A stretch of 13,424 nucleotides of DNA from an uncultured Sphingorhabdus sp. (GCA_937873665.1 CALMYW010000075.1:1-13424); one strand, 5' to 3'; positions 1 through 8,329 are shown, counted from the stretch's first letter. A program made the numbers and translations. The notes: generated by a model from the sequence alone, not told the origin.

Positions 1-121
1 TTTCGAGCAGGGGTAGAAGCGAGGTTGCTGCGGTCAGCAGCGCACGCGCACGCTCGTCAAATGCGCAATGCGGGGCGAACGGCGCAGCGCCAAGCGCTGC
101 TTCCGTAAGGATATGGGCCAT
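1..121 (-). CDS. 5' end of an unidentified gene running off the left edge
   Basis: On the minus strand an ATG at 121-119 opens a frame that has no stop through the window edge (40 codons). The peptide begins MAHILTEAALGAAPFAPHCA and continues as an alanine- and leucine-rich helix. A GGAG ribosome-binding site lies 9 bases before the ATG (complement of about 131-134), and codons have strong third-position G/C bias, both of which support a real gene. The product is not recognised. The leader upstream, with pyrimidine-rich runs and two small inverted repeats, resembles leaders I associate with plasmid or integrative-element genes in alphaproteobacteria. That resemblance is recall, not a search. 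No function is assigned. Confidence 0.5.
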   Translation of the reverse strand, partial: MAHILTEAALGAAPFAPHCAFDERARALLTAATSLLPLLE

Positions 122-805
122 TGGTGAGATCTCCGGGAGAGCAGAAAGGGCGGATCACGCCCGGACACTCTCTCTCAACCCGGGCGGTTCGCCCGCTCCC
201 GGCAAGTCTCTGCCTCCAAACTCAGCTACCCTACGCTTTGGAGGTTCGCCGAAAAAGGCGTCTGGCCAATGAAGGTTACATCAGGGCTTTGCGGAGCGTT
301 TCGCCGACTTAGCCGACATTCCCGGCAGTTAGTGGGGTCATCATAAGCTGCCGTACGTTTATTGCGGTGGCTATGGATCGGAATGAGGTGGTCTGGGACT
401 ATGCGGTCGTTCAGCGCCGCGCATCTAACGTCCGGTTTCGCCGAAACTGGCGGTTTGCAACCCCCGCGCCCCGCCAACATCTTCATTGCGAATCAATGAG
501 ATGGGCCTCACGGGGCCAAAAAACCCCAGCTTCCGCGCGGTTTTGCGGTTCGCGCTCGAACTTCGTAGACTGGCATGGCGGCCCAAATCGGTCTCTGATC
601 GGCTTTAGTCTCTTTTCACCCGAACCTCATCGGAAAAGGTTCGGTTATACAAATCTAATTATTTCAATACGTTGCAATTCAGGCATGAATGAACGTTTTG
701 GACGCCCTCTGGTGGGCTGCTCTGGGCGGAGAACCTGAGGTGGGCATTTTGCAGCGTAGGTAAGGATGAGTGCGGAAATTTGAGGTGATCGTTTCCCTGA
801 AACGA
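122..805. other. gene-poor spacer left of the McrBC-like operon
   Basis: About 680 bases without a convincing gene. Open frames of 60-120 codons exist on both strands, but none pairs a good ribosome-binding site with recognisable protein character. The left end (122-196) is the leader of the left-edge minus-strand gene. The middle (about 250-480) has many small inverted repeats such as GTTTC-GCC-GAAAC, in the style of decayed intergenic DNA of sphingomonads. The right part (about 600-780) is more AT-rich. No tRNA, IS end or CRISPR-like repeat was seen. Confidence 0.5.
148..195. repeat. two small inverted repeats in the leader of the left-edge gene
   Basis: GGGCG-gatca-CGCCC lies at 148-162 and CGGGCG-gtt-CGCCCG at 181-195, separated by a run of CT repeats. 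Both fall in the presumed untranslated leader of the minus-strand gene starting at 121. They could be operator half-sites or RNA hairpins that affect translation of that gene. The symmetry is read directly; the role is inference. Confidence 0.45.
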
Positions 806-808
806 TCA
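786..808 (-). terminator. perfect 10-bp hairpin including the stop codon of the McrC-like gene
   Basis: TGATCGTTTC (786-795) and GAAACGATCA (799-808) are exact complements around a 3-base loop. On the minus strand the first three bases of the stem are the TGA stop of the McrC-like gene, so the hairpin starts at the very end of the operon. This position suits a transcription terminator or an mRNA 3'-end stabiliser. No long T run follows on the minus strand (ACCTCAAATTT), so it is not a classic intrinsic terminator. It could instead be a protein-binding palindrome. Confidence 0.55.
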
Positions 809-3403
809 GAAGTTGGCGCCGCAGTCCGGACAGACGACATTGGATACATGGTCAGCAATTGTTAGGTGGTACGTCATCTGCAATCCGTTCTTATGCAGTT
901 CGGTGCCACATCCAAAGCAGGGCGTCCGCATTGATGCGGCGCCACAGTCTGAGCATCGGTAAAACCATTTGGCATTCCCGCGTTCGGTTCGTCCTTTTGT
1001 GACATCAGTATTCTCGTGAGCCTTGCCGCACGCGATGCATAGGCTCGCATTGGACCGGCAGACCTCGGCCTTTTCGCCCCACTGATCATTTTGCCCAAAT
1101 CCCTTCGCATCGATCCGCACGAACTCAGGTTCGGGAAACTCTGACTGAAGCTGGAGTGCAACAAGACGGCGTAAATTCGTGGTCGATGCACCAGCAGAGA
1201 CGGGATCTGCTCCAAGCTGGATGCTACCGTTCCTATGCCCGGTTGGGTGGTCTTGTCCGTAGTTACAGTCTCTACTCCAGATTAACGGCGAAGTTCTGTG
1301 CTCAACTGCTCCCTTGGCTGGGTGGAGTATGAAGACCCGGTCGCCATCCTGACCATAATCCTTGGTGTCTACCAACAGATTCAGCATGTCGGCGAGCTCG
1401 CCATGCTTCCAGCGCGTACGGAACTTGGCATCCATCACCAAGCCAGAGTGCTGCTTAGCGAGGTTCCCAAAGATTGATGGACGGTAGCCCCTCTCCAAGT
1501 CCGCTGCAGAGGCGGAGACCTTGAAACGCAGCCGAAAGTCGGGACGGCGTCCGTTGGCCAACACGGGCTCAACATCCAGTTGGGCTGTCATACCGGGATG
1601 CTCACGCGTGAATTTGATCGTGAATCCGTTATCTCGAGGCTCGCGCGCTTGAGCCGAGAATGCCACGACATACTCGACCCAGTCTGACTGTGGGGTAAAT
1701 CCGAAATCCTGCACCAGCACGGCGACGATCTTGATCAGACACCATCGCTCGTAGAGCGCACTGGCATGCAGGATGTTGATGCGTCCGAGTTTTTCGAGTG
1801 TATCACCGCCGATGCCCGTGCTTTGCTCGAGGGCTACTACCCTCTGAAATGCCGCCAGAACGCCCGCGTAAACTGGATTCTGGACGAAACGCATTCCCAT
1901 AGGAAACGTCGAACTAACCGAAACCCCGAGACGATCCCACGAAGCGTCCTGGCGGGCAAAGGCATTCCCGACGGCGCCGAGTGCTGCAAATGCGGTTGCG
2001 CCCTGTTCGGCACGAACTTCGAACTGACTTGCCCGGATCAGCGCGGCGCTTGCCTCCGCGCGATATTCTTGGCGTTCCTTGTTGGTGATCCCCCTGTGCC
2101 AGCCTTCGCGTTCATAGCGCAAGCGGGAGGCTATGCGTCGATCAAGCACCGGCGATTGAGGCCGGACAGCCGAGACCTTCGTGAACGTCGCTCTGCGTCC
2201 TGACTTGCCACTCGCCGTCGTAAAAGAGCTGACACTTACCTTACCCACCAATACCAAAGCGAGGCCCTTGTCGACACTCTGCGCCTCCCTCACAAGCTCA
2301 TCAAGGCCATCGGGGAACTGGGCGACACTGATCTGGAATTGCTCATCTCCGCCATACTGGCCGATGCTATCCAGATTTCGATAGAAAAAGCCTCCGCCTT
2401 TTCCCTCATATTTCTTGCCTACCGAAAAACGATATTCGCGCTCGGAGGATCCCGGTTGGGCTGAGCCAGTTGCCCAGTTGGTAATCGCCTCCATGCGTCG
2501 TTGGATATCGGCAAGCTGGTTGTCGAAGATCTCCTGATCGACTTCGATCCGCTCAGTTGCGAGCAAATCTGCCGCGCGTGCCCTCTCGCGGCCAGACCGG
2601 GCGGCAAGGTGCCCCTGGTGACGCGACGACGAGCGCGCAACGGACTGCGCCAGGCGTCGGCAATGCTGAACCATTCCTCGCAGGTAGCGATTCTCGGCTA
2701 CGTCGGCGCTCTCTTCCGCCGCACGACCAGGATAAAGCCTTGCGCCAGGACGGCGCATGGCAGCCCGAAATGTTGCGGCGTTTGGACGCAGACGCGCTGG
2801 TGAGGTGAGCGCGGTGACCTCACGTATTTCTTGCGCAGGATGCTCAAGGACTCGGCCTGCGGCATCCGCGAACTCCGCAAGCGCCTCACAGATGTCGCGG
2901 CTGTAATCGGACCCAACTTCTCCCAAAGCCCCTGTTGGCTTTCCAATCGCAAGCCAGACCAGTTCGTCCTGAAAATCTTCGAGATACTCCTGCGCATGAG
3001 CGCGATCGAGTTCGTTTGCGACAGCGTCAATGATCAGGGTTCGATAAGGACCAAGCTCCACCAAGAAGGTCCCGAACGAGCGGTGCATTTCGGATAGGTG
3101 TCTGTTGCTTGGCTTGCTCCAGCCGGTGGCAGGAATCCACCAGGCAGCGCCGTGATCATCGAGCACCCGAAGCCACGGATGGCGTTCAGCTTGGGCATCA
3201 ACAGTCGTGGGCTCGACGCTTGCGAGATCGCCGGACAGTTGCAGCCCAACCCATGGCGCGAAATTCCGGAAAATCGAGACTTCGGCGTGTAGCGCGCCAT
3301 CTCCAGCCGTGTCGATTTCAATAGGGTAGGTCGATTCCTCTATCCGCCGAGCCACGCCGGGCGAATCCCATTCGATCTCGAGATAGTGCGCCGCTACCCC
3401 CAT
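806..3403 (-). CDS. McrC-like nuclease: DUF2357-type region, PD-(D/E)XK core, C-terminal zinc ribbons
   Basis: This 865-residue protein is the probable nuclease partner of the AAA+ protein encoded just upstream. The N-terminal half (about residues 1-300) looks like a DUF2357-type adaptor: a beta-rich start, then a helical segment with AENRYLRGMVQHCRRL at 236-251. Residues about 270-310 are charged and helical. A second helical block carries ALYERW at 549-554. The nuclease core shows RRPDF (Asp622) and LVMDAKFRTRWK (Asp658, Lys660), the PD-(D/E)XK arrangement of McrC-like enzymes. The tail has four CxxC pairs at 789/792, 817/820, 829/832 and 858/861, enough for two zinc ribbons. It is much longer than classical McrC (about 350 residues). 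The start lies 8 bases after the ATPase stop with no strong ribosome-binding site, so translation is probably coupled. The substrate (modified DNA or RNA) is unknown. Confidence 0.85.
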   Translation of the reverse strand: MGVAAHYLEIEWDSPGVARRIEESTYPIEIDTAGDGALHAEVSIFRNFAPWVGLQLSGDLASVEPTTVDAQAERHPWLRVLDDHGAAWWIPATGWSKPSNRHLSEMHRSFGTFLVELGPYRTLIIDAVANELDRAHAQEYLEDFQDELVWLAIGKPTGALGEVGSDYSRDICEALAEFADAAGRVLEHPAQEIREVTALTSPARLRPNAATFRAAMRRPGARLYPGRAAEESADVAENRYLRGMVQHCRRLAQSVARSSSRHQGHLAARSGRERARAADLLATERIEVDQEIFDNQLADIQRRMEAITNWATGSAQPGSSEREYRFSVGKKYEGKGGGFFYRNLDSIGQYGGDEQFQISVAQFPDGLDELVREAQSVDKGLALVLVGKVSVSSFTTASGKSGRRATFTKVSAVRPQSPVLDRRIASRLRYEREGWHRGITNKERQEYRAEASAALIRASQFEVRAEQGATAFAALGAVGNAFARQDASWDRLGVSVSSTFPMGMRFVQNPVYAGVLAAFQRVVALEQSTGIGGDTLEKLGRINILHASALYERWCLIKIVAVLVQDFGFTPQSDWVEYVVAFSAQAREPRDNGFTIKFTREHPGMTAQLDVEPVLANGRRPDFRLRFKVSASAADLERGYRPSIFGNLAKQHSGLVMDAKFRTRWKHGELADMLNLLVDTKDYGQDGDRVFILHPAKGAVEHRTSPLIWSRDCNYGQDHPTGHRNGSIQLGADPVSAGASTTNLRRLVALQLQSEFPEPEFVRIDAKGFGQNDQWGEKAEVCRSNASLCIACGKAHENTDVTKGRTERGNAKWFYRCSDCGAASMRTPCFGCGTELHKNGLQMTYHLTIADHVSNVVCPDCGANF

Positions 3404-3411
3404 CGGACGGG

Positions 3412-5691
3412 TCAGCGCAGCCAGTAGTTGACGATGCCGTTGTTACCATCGGCCAAGCGGATCATGCGTCCAAGGTCGGCGACGCAGCTCGCTTCGAGAT
3501 CGAGGCTTGTGCCTTCGAAGCGCCGTGTCAGCTCGGTGCGGAACTCGTCAAGGAGTTCACGGCGAGAGCGACCGCTGCCTGCGGGACGCGCGGTGTCAAA
3601 GGCAATCTTTGGCAGAATCTTGTGCTTGATGACATTGTCCAGCGCCTCGTCAGGATTTATCCCAGCCACTTCCGCCGCGATCATGTATCCTTGCGACTGG
3701 CGAATGGCGCGAAGTCCGAACTCGACGCCGAGGGGGTCAAGATAGTCACGCGATAGATGCGAAAGGAAGGCAACGTTCGCGTCATGACGGTTGAAGGCGG
3801 GATAGTCGCTGCGGACGCCGAAATCCTCAGGAGTCATGCGCAACTCCCCGAAGTGCGAAGGCAGGTTTTGGCTGGCTTCCTGGACTTCGGCTTCAATCGC
3901 GTCCCAGTCGGCCAGCATCGGGTTCCGGAAGCGAGCCACCTGCACGCGGTCTAGCACCTTGGGCGAAAGCTGGTGCGTGGTGTCGTCCATATTCACTGCG
4001 CCGAAGATCCACACGTTCTCTGGTAATGTGATCGAGGTGGGCATGCGCATCTGGGCCGCAAGCGAGCGCCGCAGTCGGCCGTGATGCACCAGAACGGATT
4101 CGTTGTCCGTGAAACCGCCTATACGGTGGAGTTCGGCATTGGCACGATCGTCTCGCAAGACATCTTCTAGAGTGGCGCCATCGCTAAGCCCGGAGCGTCG
4201 CCGCGCTTCCGCCTCGATTTCCAGAAAAATCCCCTGCTCTACTACCACGTGACGCTCCTCGTCGGCAGTGTAGAGAGGGATCTCGGGTGCCTTCGTGCGG
4301 TTCTCAAGAAGACTGAGAAAATCGGCGAAGTAGTGCTCCACGCGCGCCAAGTTCATTTCGTCAAGGCAGATGAAGTGAGGCACATGCGGATCGCGCGAGG
4401 CAGCCTGTAAGGCGAGCAGAAAAGGCGTTGCCTGATAGCTCCGTTCAATTGGATTGAAGTATCCGAGAAGATCTTCCGGGCCTGTCCAGTTCGGCTTCAC
4501 AGGGATGATCGTGCATGTCCCGCCAATGGCCTTGGCTGCCGCCCGCACCAAACTTGTCTTGCCCGAGCCAGAATCCCCAGCCAGGACCACAAGGTCACGG
4601 GTGCGAAGCAACGCCAGAAAGTCACGAAGTTGGGCTTGTGAGTAGAGTAGGCCCTGTTCGGCCATCCGAGCCTGCAGCAAAGGCGCAAGCTTGGCGAAGC
4701 CACCGGGCAGAGCTTCCGCGAAATTGATCCCAATGCGCGTATCTTCCAAAACGCCCATGTGGGGCATCAGCGCCGCCACATCCTCGGCGTCGACTAGTCC
4801 GAGCGCGATCAGCCTGTCGCCCTTTTCAGAGAGCAGCTCTTCCAAACGACGATAGGCGATTTCCATTGTGCTCTTCTCTTGTTCCACGGTTCGTTGGTAG
4901 GCGAGGAAGTTGTCTTGCGCGGCGACAAACTGGGCCTGCAGGTCGTCGGCACTTCGCTCAGCCTCATCGCGGCGCTGGCGGTGGGATGAAAGTTCAGCCT
5001 CAATGTGGGCATGGGCCGCTGCGGCGTCCGCTTCTGCCAGTCGACGTGTCGCTGTAAGATTGTCGAGGGCCTTGTCGTTTTCATCCAGGCGGCGTGCCAG
5101 CTCCTCGTCCTCGTCGAGTACCAATTTGCGAAGGTATTCCTCGATTTCATCGCGCGCTAAAGTTGCGATCCGCCGAGCTGATTCAGTCCCAGTGACACTA
5201 ACCTGCCAGTCGTCCGGGATTTCGCTCAGCGGACGAAGCGTTCCAGAGCAAACCTTTAATTCCCAAGGATTTGCACGCTTCTGACGCTCCTTGATCGAAG
5301 CGAGTTCCAGTTCAGCAATTGCCCACTGTCCTCCTGATGTGACAGCGCGAAGATCTAGTATTTCGCGCGAACGCCCAGGCGGGACAAATGCTGCAGCTGG
5401 CCGAGGCCCAAGGGTATCGAGCGCGTCAGGCAATGGTGGGTACAGTAGCCCAATGCCAGTCGCTGGATGCTCGATATCGTCAAGAAGCCAAATACTGCCG
5501 CCCCCGTCTAAATCCTTGCACCATACTCGGCCGATGACGCGGATGGGCTTACCCTCTGGCAAGTCCCAAATGAAGCGAAGCTCATCGAGTAGATCGGTGG
5601 GGCTGCGCTCAAGCGCATCCCTGAGCGCGGCACTATCACCTCTGGCAGCCAAACCGGCTGGATAGGGTTTTCCCGTCTGAGGCTTTCTCAT
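3412..5691 (-). CDS. McrB-like AAA+ NTPase with N-terminal beta domain and coiled coil
   Basis: This 759-residue protein is the probable motor of a McrBC-like type IV restriction system. Residues about 48-150 look like a small beta-barrel (IRVIGRVWCKDLDGGGSIWL at 50-69) that could bind nucleic acid. Residues about 170-290 are strongly charged and helical, almost free of Gly and Pro, and probably form a coiled coil. The AAA+ core follows, with Walker A GDSGSGKTS (372-380, Lys378), Walker B FICLDEMNLARVEHYF (440-455, Asp444-Glu445), and GAVNMDDTTHQLSPKVLDRV (564-583). The last aligns with the McrB signature around MNTADR: it keeps the Asn and Asp but has Thr for Arg. Whether it uses GTP or ATP cannot be decided here. 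It is first in the operon and 8 bases from the McrC-like gene. The start ATG is the first in frame, and its ribosome-binding site is weak. E. coli McrB is shorter, about 460 residues. Confidence 0.85.
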   Translation of the reverse strand: MRKPQTGKPYPAGLAARGDSAALRDALERSPTDLLDELRFIWDLPEGKPIRVIGRVWCKDLDGGGSIWLLDDIEHPATGIGLLYPPLPDALDTLGPRPAAAFVPPGRSREILDLRAVTSGGQWAIAELELASIKERQKRANPWELKVCSGTLRPLSEIPDDWQVSVTGTESARRIATLARDEIEEYLRKLVLDEDEELARRLDENDKALDNLTATRRLAEADAAAAHAHIEAELSSHRQRRDEAERSADDLQAQFVAAQDNFLAYQRTVEQEKSTMEIAYRRLEELLSEKGDRLIALGLVDAEDVAALMPHMGVLEDTRIGINFAEALPGGFAKLAPLLQARMAEQGLLYSQAQLRDFLALLRTRDLVVLAGDSGSGKTSLVRAAAKAIGGTCTIIPVKPNWTGPEDLLGYFNPIERSYQATPFLLALQAASRDPHVPHFICLDEMNLARVEHYFADFLSLLENRTKAPEIPLYTADEERHVVVEQGIFLEIEAEARRRSGLSDGATLEDVLRDDRANAELHRIGGFTDNESVLVHHGRLRRSLAAQMRMPTSITLPENVWIFGAVNMDDTTHQLSPKVLDRVQVARFRNPMLADWDAIEAEVQEASQNLPSHFGELRMTPEDFGVRSDYPAFNRHDANVAFLSHLSRDYLDPLGVEFGLRAIRQSQGYMIAAEVAGINPDEALDNVIKHKILPKIAFDTARPAGSGRSRRELLDEFRTELTRRFEGTSLDLEASCVADLGRMIRLADGNNGIVNYWLR

Positions 5692-6032
5692 GCTAATTAA
5701 GCTGCCACCGGCGTTGTTGTCTTGATGCGTACGCCGTCAGGACATGTGGCATATTGCCGGTTAAAAATATTAAGATTCAGCCTCATTTAGTTTTTGACAT
5801 TACGCAGCGAGCTAGCGGTGCCGCAAGTGCCGATTTAAGAAATTCTGCATCGTCCCTGTTGGGAGGATTGGGCTGGAGGAACTCGGCTTTGCAACCAATT
5901 TTATCCGGTCAGAATGACTAAGTTAGGGGTGCACACTGGCCTGTTGCACGGCACGAGCGCAGGCTAGAATTCGAACCTTTAAAATTGCTTGGCAAATGGA
6001 CAGCCGCCGATATCCCGGCTTTCCGTATTTTG
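5692..6032. promoter_or_regulatory. AT-rich leader of the McrBC-like operon, with no gene
   Basis: This 341-base gap separates the McrB-like gene from the next minus-strand gene and must hold the operon promoter if the neighbours are separate units. An AT-rich patch at about 5761-5800, 70-110 bases before the ATG, contains TAATAT on the minus strand, but no good -35 box at normal spacing. Small symmetric elements nearby are GCGTACGC (5727-5734) and GGCA-TAT-TGCC (5747-5757). A plus-strand TTGACA (5794-5799) has no partner -10. Short open frames here lack coding character. No exact promoter is claimed. Confidence 0.35.
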
Positions 6033-6683
6033 TCATGCCGCCAAGGCGGATTCCACGTTGCCTGGAAAGAGCCTCAGCGCGAACGAGTTGGCAATCTGTC
6101 GAGCGCATGATTCAGACAGACCGGTCACGTCCCCCACCAAAGTGCTGCCGTTAAAAAAGCTCTTGGGCTCAACGCTGGCAGCAATCAGCTGATAGGTTCG
6201 AAATAAAACTCTCCCCATTTCACCCTCGGCAGCTTGCCTAACCATTTGATCGTATTCAGAATCCAAGCTTATATGATCCCAATGAACCGAGCAATACTTC
6301 GTTGCCCTTGATATATGCAGAAATGGAATCTTGCGCCGTTGGCACTCATAAAACCATGCATCCCGGGCGGCGGAGTCTCGCTTGTTGAACAGTCTCCAAG
6401 CTGGGTCCGGCCAATCGATCCCTTTGAAAATGAATCGCAGGAATTCAGACGACGCTCTATCGTAACCCAGGTGGGCTGCGCGATCCTCGAAGGCATCGAA
6501 ATCCGCCTCGTAAACCTTCACGTCGGGCAGATGATTGGAAGTCGCCAGGTAAGCTGAATTGGATCGAAATCCGATCAGGGCGGCAATCGCTTCCGTGGCG
6601 TGCGCGGAGCGCATTTCAAAATCACCCATAAGGGTGCTTTTGAGCAAACGAATATTCGCAGATGTTGGCAGCAAGATAGCCAT
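6033..6683 (-). CDS. uncharacterised 216-residue protein
   Basis: Function unknown. The N-terminus (residues 8-47) contains NIRLLKSTL followed by MRSAHATEAIAALIGFRSNS. This resembles a small helical motif (ssH-x-x-EA-A-x-x-GFr-x-x-A) that I recall from hypothetical proteins on alphaproteobacterial mobile DNA; that link is weak. The rest is soluble, mixed alpha/beta and rich in aromatic residues, for example DWPDPAWRLFNKRDSAARDA in the middle. No signal peptide, membrane segment or nuclease motif is evident. The ATG at 6683 is preferred over one 48 bases upstream because GGAG lies 5 bases before it and the upstream start has none. The end (6033-6035, TGA) follows a CCGCC-TT-GGCGG hairpin sequence. 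The gene is visibly more AT-rich than its neighbours, suggesting separate acquisition. It sits alone between two defence-type units. Confidence 0.7.
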   Translation of the reverse strand: MAILLPTSANIRLLKSTLMGDFEMRSAHATEAIAALIGFRSNSAYLATSNHLPDVKVYEADFDAFEDRAAHLGYDRASSEFLRFIFKGIDWPDPAWRLFNKRDSAARDAWFYECQRRKIPFLHISRATKYCSVHWDHISLDSEYDQMVRQAAEGEMGRVLFRTYQLIAASVEPKSFFNGSTLVGDVTGLSESCARQIANSFALRLFPGNVESALAA

Positions 6684-7042
6684 ACGAACTCCAATGGGTC
6701 GCATCGGTCGCCATTTAATCGATCTGACCATTGGTTTCGTGGGCAGATTAAAGAGTTAATCGAAACCTGTTTAGCTTGGCGACAGGCATGGAGGTAAGGC
6801 CGTCAACAACGCTGATCGCATATCATGCGACTGTCAACGGTTGCTCTGCGTTTTGCCCGATTTTGGCTACGGCAACCCCCGCCTGTGCGCATCCCGCCTC
6901 TTATGATCGCCGTATCTTTTCTCATTGCACATTCAAAACCCCGCAAATGTGCGCGCCAATCAGCTTCAAATCCCTGCTTTCGTAAGGTTCTGCACTCAGC
7001 CGGAACCGTCCCCGTCAACAGACGACCACCTGCCGCATTCCG
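6684..7042. other. spacer with no evident gene
   Basis: About 360 bases lie between the start of the 216-residue gene and the stop of the HEPN-type gene. The part next to 6683 (about 6684-6790) is AT-rich and probably holds the promoter of the minus-strand gene. A plus-strand open frame at 6825-7130 runs into the antisense of the HEPN-type gene, has no ribosome-binding site and reads as low-complexity basic peptide, so it is not called. No clear hairpin terminator was found for the HEPN-type gene. Confidence 0.4.
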
Positions 7043-8329
7043 TCAGATATCGCGACCCGTGTGCTGCTTGATAAGTGCGGCGTGGGTGTACGGCCGCGCC
7101 TGCATGGCTGTTCCAAAGATTACTGTTTGAAGGCATCGTGCGACGATCAGTTCGAGGTCGCGGGTCGCGTCCTCTTCGTGGCGCTCATAATATTTGTGAT
7201 AGTCGCTCGATTCATAGACGTTCGGAGCACCGCCATGGATGACGCTGGCTCGGAGACCGAGCAGGAGTTTCAGCCGATCGTAGTCGTAGGCAGAGCCCAT
7301 GACCGGACCAACGGCTTCGATTACGCTCTGTGTCGCCTTGCCGGCATCCCCGTAGATCGCGTCGAGCGCGCCGAATAGCGTGGGAAAGCGGCGCGTAGGA
7401 TCAGGCACCCACGCACGAAAGAAATATTCAAGCGCACGCATCTGCCGCTTGTCGACTTTTGCCGGCGAGACGAGCTTGTCGGCCAGGATTGTCAGCCACC
7501 CGTGATCCGCTTTCCCGATAACAATATCCTCTGACAGTGGCGGCGTATGCGGGTCGCCAGTCGTCATGCTGAGCGAGCCTGCGAACGTGCAGAGGCCGCC
7601 GAACAACGTGCGGCCGGAAAACAGATATCGCTCCAGACGGTGGGGAAGGAGGGCCAAAGCGCCGACGATGGCAGCCCTATGCCGCTTTGCGACCTCCGCT
7701 GTGCCTGCCCAAACACCGAGCCATGACGATGGCGATCGGCGGATGCCGTCCCACCGGCCGAATGGAGGGAAGCTATCGGATTGCAGATCGGCGTCGATAT
7801 AGCCGGGAGGCAATCGGCTAAGTTTCAGGCCATCCGGCCTGACGAAGAAGAATGTGGGGCACTCGAACTCCTCCTCCACACGCACCGTCACTAACGGAAA
7901 TGTGACAAGCTGGCGGGGTTCAACGAAGATGTCCGAGACGGCAATTGCTTCAGCCAAGCGCTCTTTCGTGCCGACCGAAACGAAATCCGAGAAAGGAGCG
8001 TCTCGGGCTTGGCCCACGCCGAGTAGACAGCCCTCCCAAGCCTCATTGTCAATGATCCAGAAGTTATCGCGGATAAAGTCCGTCAGCACCTTTTCGACGT
8101 CACCCACCGACAGCGATCCAAGATGCGGGGCAGCATTGCGACGCATGAAGAGCGCGGCCTTCAGCAATCCGCGATCGTCGTAGTTCACCTCAAAGCCAGC
8201 CCCGCCTACGAGAGGATGCCCGCCCGGCTTGTTATACATAAAGCTATGTTGCCGCCGGTCAGGAGTTCGCTGGCAGAACATGGCGTCTAACATCATGTCG
8301 ACCGCTTTGTGGGCATTCGAGATTGTCAT
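7043..8329 (-). CDS. HEPN-domain protein, candidate RNase (Apea-like)
   Basis: This protein of about 428 residues has no recognised N-terminal domain, but its C-terminus carries a HEPN signature. The stretch LLGLRASVIHGGAPN contains R-x4-H (Arg360, His365 from this start) and the Leu-rich helix and HG turn typical of Apea-like and related HEPN domains, followed by a long helix. In known HEPN toxins and defence proteins Arg and His form a metal-independent RNase site. RNase activity here is inference. The N-terminal 300 residues (beta-rich to about 170, then helical) may sense a trigger. The frame stays open to a GTG at 8356 (9 more residues). ATG 8329 is chosen because its N-terminus looks more natural, although GAGGA is 14 bases away, so the start is uncertain. 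It is divergent from the SIR2 operon, with a shared intergenic region of about 330 bases. Confidence 0.75.
   Translation of the reverse strand: MTISNAHKAVDMMLDAMFCQRTPDRRQHSFMYNKPGGHPLVGGAGFEVNYDDRGLLKAALFMRRNAAPHLGSLSVGDVEKVLTDFIRDNFWIIDNEAWEGCLLGVGQARDAPFSDFVSVGTKERLAEAIAVSDIFVEPRQLVTFPLVTVRVEEEFECPTFFFVRPDGLKLSRLPPGYIDADLQSDSFPPFGRWDGIRRSPSSWLGVWAGTAEVAKRHRAAIVGALALLPHRLERYLFSGRTLFGGLCTFAGSLSMTTGDPHTPPLSEDIVIGKADHGWLTILADKLVSPAKVDKRQMRALEYFFRAWVPDPTRRFPTLFGALDAIYGDAGKATQSVIEAVGPVMGSAYDYDRLKLLLGLRASVIHGGAPNVYESSDYHKYYERHEEDATRDLELIVARCLQTVIFGTAMQARPYTHAALIKQHTGRDI

Noticed and set aside
226..738. Open frames of 86 and 123 codons on opposite strands
   Set aside because: They overlap each other, lack ribosome-binding sites and read as basic, low-complexity peptide typical of chance frames in GC-rich DNA.
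5794..5816. Plus-strand TTGACA as a -35 promoter box
   Set aside because: No acceptable -10 box at 16-18 bases and no plus-strand gene downstream.
5935..5985. A TTCGAA-containing stretch that looks like the T-loop of a tRNA, possible attachment site
   Set aside because: The bases on either side of the TTCGAAT do not pair as a T stem, and no acceptor or anticodon arm can be built.
6825..7130. Plus-strand 101-codon frame
   Set aside because: No ribosome-binding site, it ends inside the antisense of the HEPN-type gene, and it has no recognisable domain.
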